This document shows, piece by piece, positions 11,633 through 20,841 of a stretch of 64,000 nucleotides of DNA. This DNA comes from Frigidibacter albus (GTDB lineage: Bacteria > Pseudomonadota > Alphaproteobacteria > Rhodobacterales > Rhodobacteraceae): NCBI RefSeq assembly GCF_009908165.1, contig NZ_JAAAUC010000004.1:248001-312000 (forward strand). The letters are read 5' to 3'. Position 1 is the first letter of the stretch, and each line of letters opens with the position of its first letter. The notes under the pieces were generated by a model. The model was not told the origin of the DNA. It ran no database searches and saw nothing but the letters and a program-made list of their open reading frames with translations. The position numbers and the translations under genes were made by a program.

Positions 11633-12121
11633 TTATTTTTTCGAAATCCCCTCAATGATAGGCCCAATGTTTGAGATTAAAGCACCGCAGGATGCCACAT
11701 CATTAGCCCACAGATCATTGCGCACAATAGTGGACAGGTCGTCCCCTGATTCAGCCAGATTTCGTAGGTATAAAGCAGAGAAACCATCTCGGTTATCTAC
11801 GGCTAAGTTGACCGCTTCAGCGTCTGATTTTCCTTCTTGGACAGTCAGAAATATCACCGCAGCCTTCAGGAGGCCGTCTGAATTGTCTTCAGCGCGTGTG
11901 CGCAGGTCTTGTAGTCGTGACATTTCCAACGGTTCATCTGTTGATACAAGCGACGCTGCGATCACAGACCGAGAAGCGGCATAGAGCGCCGAACATCTTT
12001 GTAACTGATCGCCGATGTTATCGACGGTAAGATCGGGGAGTGGTGTCAGACTGCTCTGGGACATTGACTGTGTGGCCAAGCCAAACAGAAATGACATCGA
12101 AAGTGCCAGCGTGCGTTTCAA
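11633..12121 (-). CDS. Exported protein of unknown function, low GC
   Basis: I do not recognise the family. About 162 residues. A basic start and hydrophobic run (KRTLALSMSFLFGLATQSMSQ) look like a Sec signal peptide, followed by a mostly helical, acidic mature part with two cysteines (in QRCSALYAA and VASCGALIS). I prefer a TTG start at 12121, six bases after GGAG; a TTG at 12136 and an ATG at 12097 are alternatives. Base composition is near 50 % GC (28 of 60 bases in the line from 11641), far below the neighbours, suggesting recent transfer. A repeat copy flanks its 3' side. Confidence 0.65.
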   Translation of the reverse strand: MKRTLALSMSFLFGLATQSMSQSSLTPLPDLTVDNIGDQLQRCSALYAASRSVIAASLVSTDEPLEMSRLQDLRTRAEDNSDGLLKAAVIFLTVQEGKSDAEAVNLAVDNRDGFSALYLRNLAESGDDLSTIVRNDLWANDVASCGALISNIGPIIEGISKK

Positions 12122-12206
12122 AACAAACTCCTGCAAAATCTATGTTTTTCTGTGGTTAAACCAATCTTGAATGATCTGCTCACTTATGGAGCATCCTACG
12201 CAGTGG

Positions 12207-12584
12207 CTAGTCCCGCTTCCATCCCGGCATCCGCGACTCCGGCGTCAGGAACTCCTGCGTCCGGCCGTCGGCCGAGATCACCGTGACCGTGGCCAGCGGC
12301 GCGACCAGATCGCCAAACACCGGCGCGAGGAAGCTCTGGCGCTGGATGCGCACGTCAAAGCGGGCGGGGTGCGGGCAGTCGGTAAACATGCCCTGCCCGC
12401 CCTCGACCTGCATTGCTGCCCGGCAGACCGCGCCGTCGGCGAACCAGACGGTGAGCTTTTGCGAGGTCAGCCCGATGCGGTCGGCGCGCACCGGCCAGGG
12501 GGCGGCGCTGAGGGCGGTGCCAAGCACCAGCGCCGGCAGCAAGGCCAGCGCAGCGGCGCGGAGGGGTCTGGAAATGCGGCGCAT
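12207..12584 (-). CDS. Small exported protein of unknown function
   Basis: About 125 residues. The N-terminus RRISRPLRAAALALLPALVLGTALSAAP is a clear signal peptide. The mature part has two cysteines (AVCRAAMQ, FTDCPHPAR), which could form a disulphide, and ends FLTPESRMPGWKRD. I do not recognise a family. The start chosen is the ATG before RRISRP, eight bases after AAGGA; an ATG three codons earlier is possible. It begins 14 bases after the stop of the SLC13 permease, so it is probably co-transcribed with it. Confidence 0.7.
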   Translation of the reverse strand: MRRISRPLRAAALALLPALVLGTALSAAPWPVRADRIGLTSQKLTVWFADGAVCRAAMQVEGGQGMFTDCPHPARFDVRIQRQSFLAPVFGDLVAPLATVTVISADGRTQEFLTPESRMPGWKRD

Positions 12585-12598
12585 GGGTGTCATCCTTT

Positions 12599-14377
12599 TC
12601 ACAGCGGCCACAGGAGCGGGATCAGCGCGCAGGCGACGAGCCCTGTCACGATGTTCAGCGGCAGGCCGAGGCGCATGTAATCGGTGAAGCGATACCCGCC
12701 CGGGCCATAGACCATCGTATTCGTCTGATACCCGATCGGCGTGGCAAAAGCCACAGAGGCCGAGAACATCACCGCCACCACGAAGGGCCGCGGGTCCATC
12801 CCCAGCGTCGCCGCCAGCTCGATGGCGATCGGGGTCAGGATCACGGCGACGGCGTTGTTCGACAGCAGTTCGGTCAGCGCCTGCCCCAGGAAATAGACGC
12901 ACAGGATGGTCAGGAACGGCGAGAGCCCCATCAGCCAGGGCGCAACCGCATCGACGATCAGCGTGACCGCGCCGGAATGATCCAGCGCCGCGCCCACCGC
13001 CAGCATGGCGAAGATCAGCGCCAGCAACCGGCCGTCGATAAAGGAGAAGGCCTCATCCGCGTCGATGCATTGGGTGATGAGGATCACGGCCACGGCCACC
13101 GCGGCCAGCGCCAGGATCGGCGCCACCTCCAGCCCCGCCAGCACCACCACGGCGACCAGCGCGCCGACGGCAATGGGTGCGTTGCGGCGGCGGAAGGGCT
13201 TGGCGGTGGGGCGGCTGACATCCACCAGCTCCATGTCCATTGCAAGGCGCTGGATGTCTTCGGCGGCGCCTTCCAGCAGCAGCGTGTCGCCGACCCGCAC
13301 CTCGAGATCATCGAGCTGGCGGCCGATATTCTGGTTGCGACGATGCGCGGCCAGCACATAGACGCCGTAGCGGCGGCGCAGGCGCAATTCCCCCAGCGTG
13401 CGGCCGATCATCCGGCAGCCGGGCGAGATCAGCACCTCGACCGTTTCGGTCTGCACCGAGCTCAGCTTGTCGACCAGCCGCAGGGTCTTGCTTTGCTGCA
13501 GGTCCAGAAGGTCGGCCATCTCGGTGCGCAGCACCACCCGGTCGCCCGCCGCCAGCACCGCGCTGGCCATGTCGCGCCGCAAGCTGGCATCGCCGCGCAG
13601 CACGTCGATGACCCGGATCCCCTCGCGCTTGAACAGCGGCACGTCGAGCACCGGCGTGCCGATCACGTCGCTGTCTTCGGGCACCGCGACCTCGGTGAAG
13701 TATTTCATCGCCCGCCGCCCGGCGAGCAGATCGCTCATCGACACCCGGTCGGGCAGCAGCTTGTCCGCGAACAGCGCCATGAACACCGCACCCGACAGGG
13801 CCACGGCGATCCCCAGCGGCGCGATTTCGAAGATCGAGAAATGCGCGAGCCCGCGGTCGCGCGCCACCCCGTCCACCAGCAGGTTGGTCGAGGTGCCGAT
13901 CAGGGTCAGCATCCCGCCCATGATGGTAAAATAGCTCAGCGGCATCAACAGCTTGGACGGCGAGATCGACAGCTTGCGCGCGATCTGGATGACCACGGGG
14001 ATCATCACCGCCACCACGGGGGTGTTGTTCATGAACCCGGACGCGACGACGACGAAGCCGAACAGCAGCACGATGGTCAGCTTGGGCCGGCTGCCCGCCT
14101 GCCGTTCGACCACCCGCGTCAGCCCATCGAGCGCGCCGGTGCGCACGAGGCCGCCCATGATCAGGAACATGAAGGCGATGGTCCAGGGCGCGGTGTTGGA
14201 CAGCACCGCCACCGCGTCATTGTAGGGCAGCAGCCCGGTGACCAGCATCAGCGCCGCGCCGGCGATGGCGACCACCTCTGTCGGGAAGATCTCGGTCACG
14301 AACAGCACGAACATGCCTGACACGATGGCCAGCGCCAGAATGGCCGGGATCGGCGGGGACAGGGCGAGGTCGAACAT
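12599..14377 (-). CDS. SLC13-family permease with two RCK_C (TrkA-C) domains
   Basis: 592 residues. The N-terminal membrane half (about residues 5-200) carries the family motif NNTPVVAVMIPVV and GTSTNLLVDG. Two soluble TrkA-C-type domains (about 205-400, including VLISPGCRMIGRTLGELRLR) are followed by a second membrane half with NNAVAVILTPIA and ATPIGYQTNTMVYGPGGY. Such proteins are sodium-coupled carriers of anions such as sulfate, dicarboxylates or citrate; the substrate cannot be fixed. The ATG before FDLALSPP is chosen because AGG lies upstream and the longer frame adds a cysteine-rich non-conserved tail. Followed by a small exported gene. Confidence 0.88.
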   Translation of the reverse strand: MFDLALSPPIPAILALAIVSGMFVLFVTEIFPTEVVAIAGAALMLVTGLLPYNDAVAVLSNTAPWTIAFMFLIMGGLVRTGALDGLTRVVERQAGSRPKLTIVLLFGFVVVASGFMNNTPVVAVMIPVVIQIARKLSISPSKLLMPLSYFTIMGGMLTLIGTSTNLLVDGVARDRGLAHFSIFEIAPLGIAVALSGAVFMALFADKLLPDRVSMSDLLAGRRAMKYFTEVAVPEDSDVIGTPVLDVPLFKREGIRVIDVLRGDASLRRDMASAVLAAGDRVVLRTEMADLLDLQQSKTLRLVDKLSSVQTETVEVLISPGCRMIGRTLGELRLRRRYGVYVLAAHRRNQNIGRQLDDLEVRVGDTLLLEGAAEDIQRLAMDMELVDVSRPTAKPFRRRNAPIAVGALVAVVVLAGLEVAPILALAAVAVAVILITQCIDADEAFSFIDGRLLALIFAMLAVGAALDHSGAVTLIVDAVAPWLMGLSPFLTILCVYFLGQALTELLSNNAVAVILTPIAIELAATLGMDPRPFVVAVMFSASVAFATPIGYQTNTMVYGPGGYRFTDYMRLGLPLNIVTGLVACALIPLLWPL

Positions 14378-14511
14378 TCGGGGGCACCTGAGGGGAAATT
14401 TCTCCCACCTTATGCGGCTTGCGCTGCATCCGCACAAGCGGCAGCAGGGCTGACATGCCGGCAAGGGCGGGCGCCGTTGCCGCGCCGCCCCGCAAAGCGG
14501 CGCCGGGCCGG

Positions 14512-14535
14512 AAAGCCGCGCGGAAATGCGGCTTT
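14512..14535 (-). terminator. Hairpin after the YmdB-like gene
   Basis: AAAGCCGC / GCGGCTTT, an eight-base stem with an eight-base loop. It sits 20 bases downstream of the 14556-15368 gene in its direction of transcription. The rest of the 14378-14555 gap holds GC-rich sequence and the 5' region of the SLC13 gene. Confidence 0.5.
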
Positions 14536-14555
14536 GGCGGCGCTCAAGGGTTTGC

Positions 14556-15368
14556 TTAGGGTCGGGCGTCCTGCAGCCGCCCGCCGACGCGGATCGGCGT
14601 CACGCGCTTGGCAAGGCCGGTGCGGTCATCCGTCACCACATAGACGCCCGACAAGGTGGCCTCGCCCGCTGCGGGGGTAAAGCGCTCGCGCGGCATCTGG
14701 GTGATGAAGCGGCGCATCGGCTCGGCCTTGTCCATGCCGATGACAGAGTTGTAATCGCCGCACATTCCGGCATCGGTCATGTAGGCGCTGCCAGCAGCCA
14801 GAAGCTGCGCATCGCCGGTGGGCACATGGGTATGGGTGCCGACGATCAGGCTGGCGCGGCCATCGCACCAATGGCCCATCGCCATCTTCTCGCTGGTCGC
14901 CTCGGCATGGATATCGACGATGCTCGCCTGCGCCAGCCCGCCGAGGGGGTGAGAGCGCAGGGCGGCGTCGATGGCCGAGAACGGGTCGTCGAAGGGTCGC
15001 TTCATGAACACCTGCCCCAGCACCTGCGCGACAAAGACCTTGCGCCCCTGGGTCGCGTTGAACAGCCGCGCGCCCTTGCCCGGCGCCTCGCGGGCATAGT
15101 TCAGCGGGCGCAGCACCCGCGGCTCCTGCTCGATGAACTGCATCATGTCCTTCTGGTCGAAGGAATGGTCACCCAGTGTGATGCAATCGGCCCCCGCAGC
15201 GAGGATCGCCTTGGCATGATCGCCGGTCAGGCCGACGCCGCTGCTGGCATTCTCGCCATTGACCACGACGAAATCGAGCCCCCACTCGGCACGCAGGGCC
15301 GGGAGCCGCTCGGTGATGGCCGCGCGCCCCGCGCGGCCCATGACATCGCCTAGGAAGAGGAGTTTCAT
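14556..15368 (-). CDS. TIGR00282-family metallophosphoesterase (YmdB-like)
   Basis: 270 residues. Metal-binding motifs run in order: FLGDVMGRAGR at the start, VVNGENASSG, ITLGDHSFDQ, and the histidine pair in VDIHAEATSEK and VGTHTHVPTGD. YmdB of Bacillus is a 2',3'-cyclic nucleotide phosphodiesterase, so phosphodiester hydrolysis is the likely activity; the substrate in this lineage is unknown. Single gene with a 70-base gap, then a dispersed repeat upstream. Confidence 0.9.
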   Translation of the reverse strand: MKLLFLGDVMGRAGRAAITERLPALRAEWGLDFVVVNGENASSGVGLTGDHAKAILAAGADCITLGDHSFDQKDMMQFIEQEPRVLRPLNYAREAPGKGARLFNATQGRKVFVAQVLGQVFMKRPFDDPFSAIDAALRSHPLGGLAQASIVDIHAEATSEKMAMGHWCDGRASLIVGTHTHVPTGDAQLLAAGSAYMTDAGMCGDYNSVIGMDKAEPMRRFITQMPRERFTPAAGEATLSGVYVVTDDRTGLAKRVTPIRVGGRLQDARP

Positions 15369-15439
15369 GGGGTTGGATTAGGCCGGGGAAGGGGAAAGGG
15401 CAAGAGGGGGTGGGGGGGGAGGGCATGGCGGATATTTTC

Positions 15440-15710
15440 CTTGCCGCTTGGCGCCCAGCTCAGCCGCCCTCCTCCCCGCACCGCTTTCCTTGGCGAAGGC
15501 CATCGCCTTCGCCACGCGCGGACATACCCACCTGCACCGGACGGGCCTCAAAGGCCCGGCCAGCGCCCGCCCCGCCCCTGGCGGGCGCTTCTCGCCCGCC
15601 AGGTCGGGCGCTGGCCTCAATCGGTTTCGTGCTGCCGGTGGCTCTGGGTGCATTCGTCACGCACGGGCGGGGCGAGGCAGTGCCTCGCCTTTTTCCGCCT
15701 GAACCGAGCG
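15440..15710 (+). repeat. Dispersed multi-hairpin intergenic repeat, copy B (about 270 bp)
   Basis: Same block order as copy A, in the same orientation, with an extra 5' part (TGCCGCTTGGC) shared with copy C. The three strong stems are conserved: GGCGAAGGC/GCCTTCGCC, GGCGGGCG/CGCCCGCC and GGCGAGGC/GCCTCGCC. It fills the gap between the YmdB-like gene and epmA (both minus strand). The 50 bases before it are poly-G/A-rich and hold nothing recognisable. Confidence 0.8.
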
Positions 15711-15764
15711 GCCAGTTGTCTGCAAGCGCTCCAAGCGGAAACCTCTGCCTCAGCTGGTCAGAGA

Positions 15765-16811
15765 TCACCCCGCCACCGGCGTCCAGATCACATCGTCGAT
15801 CCGCGGCGCCCCCGTTGCCAGCATCACCAGCCGGTCGAACCCAAGCGCAATGCCGCTCGCCGCCGGCATCAGCGCCAGCGCCTCCAGAAACTCCTCGTCC
15901 AGCGGATAGCGCTCGCCATAGACCCGGTGCTTCTCGTCCATCTCCAGCCCGAAGCGGCGGCGCTGTTCCGCAGGGTTGGTGAGCTCGCCAAAGCCGTTCG
16001 CCAGCTCCACCCCGCAGGCGTAAAGCTCGAACCGCTCCGCCAGCCGTGCGTCCCCCGGCAAGGGCCGCGCCAGCGCCGCCTCGGCCGCGGGATAGCGGTC
16101 GAGGAAGGTCATCCGGCCAAGCCCCAGTTTGGGCTCCACCTTCTCCACCAGCACCCGCGACAGCATGTCGGACCAGGTGTCATCCGCCGCCGAGCGCAGC
16201 CCCGCCGCCGCCATCTGCGCCGCCAGCGCCGCCGCATCGGTGCTGCCATCCGCCGCCATCGTCGCCATCAGGTCGATGCCCGCAAACCGGGCGAACGCTT
16301 CCACCACCCCCAGCCGTTCGGGTTCCGCAAACGGATCGCAAGCCCGGTCCCGAAACCGCAACTCGCGCGAACCCGCCGCCTCCGCCGCCAGCCGCAGCAT
16401 AGCCGCGCAATCGTCCATCAGCACCGCGTAAGGCTCGCCCACCCGGTACCATTCCAGCATGGTGAATTCCGGGCTGTGCAGCACGCCGCGCTCGCGGTTG
16501 CGCCAGACATGGGCGAAGGCGGCGATGCGCTCCTCCCCCGCCGCCAGCAGTTTCTTCATGGCAAATTCGGGCGAGGTGTGCAGATACATCGGCCGCGCCA
16601 GCCCGTCATTGCCGATCATCTGCGTCGCAAACCCGTGCAGATGCGCCTCGTTCCCCGGGCTGACCTGCAGCGCTGCGGGATCGACCTCAAGGAACCCCTC
16701 CCCCGCCAGCCAGCCACGCAGCGCCCCCTGGATGCGCCCCCGCGCCAGCAGCAGCGGGCGGCGATCGGCATGGACATGGGGCGTCCACCAGGGCGAGGCG
16801 GGTGTTGACAT
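15765..16811 (-). CDS. epmA: Elongation factor P--(R)-beta-lysine ligase EpmA
   Basis: 348-residue paralogue of the class II lysyl-tRNA synthetase catalytic domain, without the anticodon-binding domain. It transfers (R)-beta-lysine to a lysine of EF-P. Class II motifs are visible: [36 protein letters not shown] (motif 2) and the C-terminal [14 protein letters not shown] (motif 3). It is divergent from efp with 104 bases between them, which supports the assignment. No EpmB (lysine 2,3-aminomutase) gene is seen in the window. Confidence 0.93.
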   Translation of the reverse strand: MSTPASPWWTPHVHADRRPLLLARGRIQGALRGWLAGEGFLEVDPAALQVSPGNEAHLHGFATQMIGNDGLARPMYLHTSPEFAMKKLLAAGEERIAAFAHVWRNRERGVLHSPEFTMLEWYRVGEPYAVLMDDCAAMLRLAAEAAGSRELRFRDRACDPFAEPERLGVVEAFARFAGIDLMATMAADGSTDAAALAAQMAAAGLRSAADDTWSDMLSRVLVEKVEPKLGLGRMTFLDRYPAAEAALARPLPGDARLAERFELYACGVELANGFGELTNPAEQRRRFGLEMDEKHRVYGERYPLDEEFLEALALMPAASGIALGFDRLVMLATGAPRIDDVIWTPVAG

Positions 16812-16915
16812 GGCTATCGGCTTTCGGCTGGAGATTTGGCGCGAAATGCGCTAGCTGCACCGGCAAACGCGCGCCTTCTACGACGCGGCGCAACCAGGAA
16901 CAAGGAAGTCCCGAC

Positions 16916-17482
16916 GTGAAAGTCATCGCCTCGACCCTGCGCAAGGGCAATGTCGTCGAGCTGGAAGACCGGCTCTACGTGGTTCTGACCGCGCAGAATT
17001 TCCACCCCGGCAAGGGCACGCCCGTCACCCAGGTCGACATGCGCCGCATTTCCGACGGGGTGAAGGTCTCGGAACGCTGGCGCACGACGGAACAGGTGGA
17101 ACGGGCGCATGTCGATGAGCGGGACTATGATTTCCTCTATGAGGATAGCGAGGGCTTCCACTTCATGGAGCCGGTCTCCTACGATCAGGTGGCGGTCAGC
17201 CCCGATGTCGTCGGCGACCAGAAGGTGTACCTGACCGAAGGGCTGCGGGTGTCGCTGAAAACCTATCAGGGCATCGCCATCGCGCTGGAAGTGCCGCAGA
17301 AGCTGACGGTCGAGATCGCCGAGACCGAACCGGTGATGAAGGGCCAGACCGCGCAATCCTCCTACAAGCCGGCGATGACCACCAGCGGTCTGCGCGTCAT
17401 GGTGCCGCCGCATATCAGCGCCGGCACGCGGGTGGTGATCAACACCGAGGACAACAGCTACCAGGAACGCGCCAAGGACTGA
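16916..17482 (+). CDS. efp: Translation elongation factor P
   Basis: 188 residues, three OB-like domains. EF-P rescues ribosomes stalled at polyproline. The modification loop reads FHPGKGTP, with Lys33 as the residue EpmA would modify. The C-terminal signature [25 protein letters not shown] is typical. The start is GTG at 16916 ([12 protein letters not shown]) with AAGGAAG eight bases upstream; the in-frame upstream ATG at 16802 lies inside epmA and is not supported. Shares the intergenic region with epmA. Confidence 0.96.
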   Translation: MKVIASTLRKGNVVELEDRLYVVLTAQNFHPGKGTPVTQVDMRRISDGVKVSERWRTTEQVERAHVDERDYDFLYEDSEGFHFMEPVSYDQVAVSPDVVGDQKVYLTEGLRVSLKTYQGIAIALEVPQKLTVEIAETEPVMKGQTAQSSYKPAMTTSGLRVMVPPHISAGTRVVINTEDNSYQERAKD

Positions 17483-17500
17483 GGTTCAGCGCGCGGGCCT

Positions 17501-18286
17501 TCAGCGCGCCGGGGCCAGCACCTTCGTCAGCCGCGCTGCCTCCTCGGCCATCCCCCAGGGCGGGTTGACCACGAAGACGCCGCTGCCGACCATGCCATGC
17601 CCCGGCCGGGCGGGCTTGAAGGCGACCTCGTGGCGCAGCCCGTCCGGGAACGCTCCCTGCAGCGCCGCCAGCATCGGGCGGTGCAGGGCCGAGGCCAGCA
17701 GCGGATACCACAGCATCAGCACGCCCACGTTCCACTTGCGGTTCACCTGGGCCAGGAACCGCGGCATCGTCTCGTAATCGGTCTTCACCTCGAAGCTCGG
17801 GTCCACCAGCAACATCCCCCGCCGCGGCTCGGGCGGGGTGCGGGCCAGCACCATCGCCATCCCGTCCTCGCGGTGGCAATTGCCGGTCCAGGGCTCCATC
17901 ACCTCCAGCAATGCCGCATGTTCCTGCGGATGCAGCTCGGCCAGATGCATGGCATCCCCCGGCCGCAGCGCCAGCGCCGCCAGCAAGGGCGAGCCGGGAT
18001 AGGCGTCCGGCCCGAACTGCTCGCGCACCTCCCCCAGCAGCCGCAGATAGGGGTGGCCCTTGGGAAACCAGCCCTCGCGCAGCGCCCGCCCAATGCCCTG
18101 CGCCGCCTCGCCGGTCTTGGCCGCCTCGGCCCCGTCCAGCGCATAGACCCCGCGCCCGGCATGGCTTTCCAGATAGCTCAGCGGCTTGTCCTTGGCGGTC
18201 ATGTAGTCCAGCACGAAGGCCAGCAGCGCGTGCTTGTGCAGGTCGGCCAGATTCCCGGCATGATAGATGTGCTGATAGGAAAGCAT
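17501..18286 (-). CDS. rlmJ: 23S rRNA (adenine(2030)-N6)-methyltransferase RlmJ
   Basis: SAM-dependent methyltransferase, 261 residues. The N-terminus MLSYQHIYHAGNLADLHKH and YLESHAGRGVY are characteristic. The catalytic motif is DPSFE, equivalent to the (D/N)PPY-type motif of N6-adenine methyltransferases. ATG at 18286 is preceded by GAGG five bases upstream. It converges on efp with an 18-base gap. Its upstream region (18287-18471) holds an orphan copy of the GGATATTT element. Confidence 0.93.
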   Translation of the reverse strand: MLSYQHIYHAGNLADLHKHALLAFVLDYMTAKDKPLSYLESHAGRGVYALDGAEAAKTGEAAQGIGRALREGWFPKGHPYLRLLGEVREQFGPDAYPGSPLLAALALRPGDAMHLAELHPQEHAALLEVMEPWTGNCHREDGMAMVLARTPPEPRRGMLLVDPSFEVKTDYETMPRFLAQVNRKWNVGVLMLWYPLLASALHRPMLAALQGAFPDGLRHEVAFKPARPGHGMVGSGVFVVNPPWGMAEEAARLTKVLAPAR

Positions 18287-18354
18287 CAAAGCCTCGCTTG
18301 AAAACCCTTCCCCCTATCCGGCTTTTCGCCCCCCAAGGCAACCGCCGCCCCTGC

Positions 18355-18412
18355 CTTTGCCTTTTCCAAATATCCTCCGGGGGTCCGGGGGTGGAAAACC
18401 CCCGGCCTCTCC
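18355..18412 (-). repeat. Degenerate orphan copy of the GGATATTT 3'-end element
   Basis: On the minus strand: GGGGGTTTTCCACCCCC hairpin, then CCCCCGGAGGATATTTGGAAAAGG. Unlike the other five copies it does not follow a stop codon: it lies between the divergent starts of rlmJ and the arg leader. Confidence 0.55.
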
Positions 18413-18471
18413 ACCAGCACCCCCGCAAAAATCTCTTTCCCAACGCCCCGCCATGCGCTAGTCATCTGCCC

Positions 18472-18531
18472 ATGATCGCCCAGACCGCAGCCACGCTTGC
18501 TCAGTCCCGACGTCGCGCCACCCGCGCCTGA
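18472..18531 (+). CDS. Candidate arginine leader peptide of the argDF operon
   Basis: A 19-residue ORF, ATG to TGA, ending SRRRATRA: four arginine codons (CGA, CGT, CGC, CGC) among the last seven residues. It is 105 bases upstream of argD in the same direction, with only structured sequence between. No ribosome site is visible, but a TAGTCA hexamer ends seven bases before the ATG, so the message could be leaderless, as I recall for alphaproteobacterial trp leaders. An attenuation leader sensing charged tRNA-Arg is my inference. Chance remains possible for so short a frame. Confidence 0.5.
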   Translation: MIAQTAATLAQSRRRATRA

Positions 18532-18545
18532 CGTTTCGATCTGCC

Positions 18546-18608
18546 GTGGCCGCAGGCCACACCCCACCCAATCGTCCCTCGTTGACTTGGCCCGGTGCCT
18601 GAGGCACC
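18546..18608 (+). promoter_or_regulatory. Structured argD leader region (candidate attenuator)
   Basis: Two hairpins follow the leader ORF: GTGGCC-GCA-GGCCAC (18546-18560) and GGTGCC-TGA-GGCACC (18594-18608). GTGGC of the first can instead pair with GCCAC inside the Arg codons (18517-18521), and GGCCA can instead pair with TTGGCC (18587-18592). This gives the mutually exclusive pairings expected of an attenuator. There is no T-run after the last stem, so termination would have to be atypical, or control could be translational. Confidence 0.4.
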
Positions 18609-18636
18609 CATTGGCCTTCCCTTATGGAGCTGACCC

Positions 18637-19806
18637 ATGATCGCGTCCGTCCTGCCGACCTACAACCGCGCCCCGCTGTCCTTCACCAGCGGCGAGGGTG
18701 CCTGGCTGACCGAGGCGGATGGCAGCCGATATCTCGACCTCGGCGCCGGGATCGCGGTCAATGTGCTTGGCCATGCCAATCCGGATCTGGTCGCCGCGCT
18801 GACCGCGCAGGCCGGCAAGCTGTGGCATGTCTCCAACCTCTACCAGATCCCCGAGCAGCAGCGGCTGGCCGACATGCTGGTGGAACACACCTTCGCCGAC
18901 ACGGTGTTCTTCACCAATTCCGGCACCGAGGCGGCAGAGCTGGCGATCAAGATGGCGCGCAAATACTGGTATGAGAAGGGCGCGCCGAACCGGACCCAGA
19001 TCCTCACCTTCGAGGGCAGCTTCCACGGCCGCTCCACCGGCGCCATCGCCGCCTCGGGGGCCGAGAAGATGGTCAAGGGCTTTGGCCCGCTGATGCCGGG
19101 CTTCGTGCATCTGCCCTGGGGCGACATGGAGGCGGTGAAGGCCGCCATCGGCCCGGACACCGCCGCGATCCTGATCGAGCCGGTGCAGGGCGAGGGCGGC
19201 ATCCGCCCGCTGCCCGACGCCGACCTGAAGGCGCTGCGCACGCTGTGCGATGAGACCGGCACCCTCCTCATCCTCGACGAGGTGCAATGCGGCATGGGCC
19301 GGACCGGGCGGCTGTTCGCGCATGAATGGGCCGGGATCACCCCCGATATCATGATGGTCGCCAAGGGCATCGGCGGCGGCTTCCCGCTTGGCGCCGTGCT
19401 GGCGACGGAGAACGCCGCTTCGGGCATAGTCGCGGGCACCCACGGCTCCACCTATGGCGGCAACCCGCTGGCCTGCGCCGTCGGCGCAAAGGTGATGGAG
19501 ATCGTGGCCGACCCGGCGTTCCTGGCCGAGGTGAACCGCAAGGCGGCGCTGCTGCGCCAGCGGCTCGAAGGGCTGGTCGCGGCGCATCCGGATGTGCTCG
19601 AGGGCGTGCGCGGCCAGGGGCTGATGCTGGGTTTGAAATGCAAGGTCGCCCCGGCCGAGATGGTCAAGGCCGGCTATGCAGAACATGTGCTGACCGTGCC
19701 TGCGGCCGACAATGTGCTGCGCCTGCTGCCGCCGCTCAACATCACCGAGGGCGAGATCACCGAGGCGGTGGCGCGGCTGGACCGTGCCGCCACCCGGCTT
19801 GCCTGA
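18637..19806 (+). CDS. argD: Acetylornithine aminotransferase (class III PLP aminotransferase)
   Basis: Converts N-acetylglutamate semialdehyde to N-acetylornithine in arginine synthesis; often also serves succinyldiaminopimelate in lysine synthesis. 389 residues. [42 protein letters not shown] and the PLP lysine K243 in [13 protein letters not shown] are visible. ATG with GGAG eight bases upstream. Followed by argF 81 bases downstream; the gap has a GCCGGCC-type hairpin. The Arg-rich ORF upstream suggests operon control by arginine. Confidence 0.93.
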   Translation: MIASVLPTYNRAPLSFTSGEGAWLTEADGSRYLDLGAGIAVNVLGHANPDLVAALTAQAGKLWHVSNLYQIPEQQRLADMLVEHTFADTVFFTNSGTEAAELAIKMARKYWYEKGAPNRTQILTFEGSFHGRSTGAIAASGAEKMVKGFGPLMPGFVHLPWGDMEAVKAAIGPDTAAILIEPVQGEGGIRPLPDADLKALRTLCDETGTLLILDEVQCGMGRTGRLFAHEWAGITPDIMMVAKGIGGGFPLGAVLATENAASGIVAGTHGSTYGGNPLACAVGAKVMEIVADPAFLAEVNRKAALLRQRLEGLVAAHPDVLEGVRGQGLMLGLKCKVAPAEMVKAGYAEHVLTVPAADNVLRLLPPLNITEGEITEAVARLDRAATRLA

Positions 19807-19887
19807 CATCCCACATTCGGGGGTGACGCCGGCCGTGGCCGGCAGAGGGCGAAGGGCCCCCGCACCCCCGCAAGAAAGACAGATGCG

Positions 19888-20814
19888 ATGAAACATTTCC
19901 TCGATATCCACACCACCGCTGCCCCCGACCTGCGGCAGATGATCGATTCTGCCCATGCGATGAAGGCCGCCCGCAATGGCCGCCCGCGCGGCACGCCCGA
20001 TGACGACCAGCCGCTGGCCGGGCAGATGGTGGCGCTGATCTTCGAAAAGCCCTCCACCCGGACCCGGGTGTCCTTCGATGTCGGCGTGCGCCAGTTGGGC
20101 GGGCAGACCATGGTGCTGTCGGGCAAGGAGATGCAGCTGGGGCATGGCGAGACCATTGCCGACACCGCCCGCGTGCTCAGCCGCTATGTCGACCTGATCA
20201 TGATCCGCACCTTCGAAGAGGCGACGCTGCAGGAGATGGCCGAGCATGCCACGGTGCCGGTCATCAACGGGCTGACCAACCGCACCCATCCGTGCCAGAT
20301 CATGGCCGATGTGATGACCTATGAAGAGCATCGCGGCCCGATCGCCGGCAAGAAGGTGGTCTGGTCCGGCGACGGCAACAACGTCTGCGCCAGCTTCCTG
20401 CATGCCGCGGGGCAGTTCGGCTTCGACTTCACCTTCACCGGGCCGGAGCCGCTGGACCCGGAGCGGGAATGGCTGGACTTCGCCCGGTCGAAGGGATCCG
20501 ACGTGCAGGTGGTGCGCGATCCGGCGCAGGCGGTCGCGGGTGCCGACCTGGTGGTGGCCGATACCTGGGTCAGCATGCATGACCCGCAATCGGCGCGCGA
20601 GCGGCGGCACAACCAGTTGCGCGGCTATCAGGTGAACGAGGCGCTGATGGCGCTGGCCAAACCCGATGCGCTGTTCATGCATTGCCTGCCCGCCCACCGC
20701 GATGACGAGGTGACAAGCGCGGTGATGGACGGGCCGCACTCGGTGGTGTTCGACGAGGCCGAAAACCGCCTGCACGCGCAAAAGGCGGTGCTGCGCTGGT
20801 GCCTCGGGGTGTGA
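19888..20814 (+). CDS. argF: Ornithine carbamoyltransferase
   Basis: Makes citrulline from ornithine and carbamoyl phosphate. 308 residues, standard length. The carbamoyl-phosphate loop STRTR is at residues 56-60, HPCQIMAD follows in the middle, and the ornithine-binding [13 protein letters not shown] near the end. It is the second gene of the argDF operon. CarB, which supplies carbamoyl phosphate, is encoded separately at 39685. Confidence 0.96.
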   Translation: MKHFLDIHTTAAPDLRQMIDSAHAMKAARNGRPRGTPDDDQPLAGQMVALIFEKPSTRTRVSFDVGVRQLGGQTMVLSGKEMQLGHGETIADTARVLSRYVDLIMIRTFEEATLQEMAEHATVPVINGLTNRTHPCQIMADVMTYEEHRGPIAGKKVVWSGDGNNVCASFLHAAGQFGFDFTFTGPEPLDPEREWLDFARSKGSDVQVVRDPAQAVAGADLVVADTWVSMHDPQSARERRHNQLRGYQVNEALMALAKPDALFMHCLPAHRDDEVTSAVMDGPHSVVFDEAENRLHAQKAVLRWCLGV

Positions 20815-20841
20815 GGGTCTTCCGGATGGCATGCACCTCTT

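Noticed and set aside
12587-14320. 577-codon plus-strand open frame opposite the SLC13 gene
   Set aside because: Gln/His/Arg/Asp-rich shadow of a membrane protein gene.
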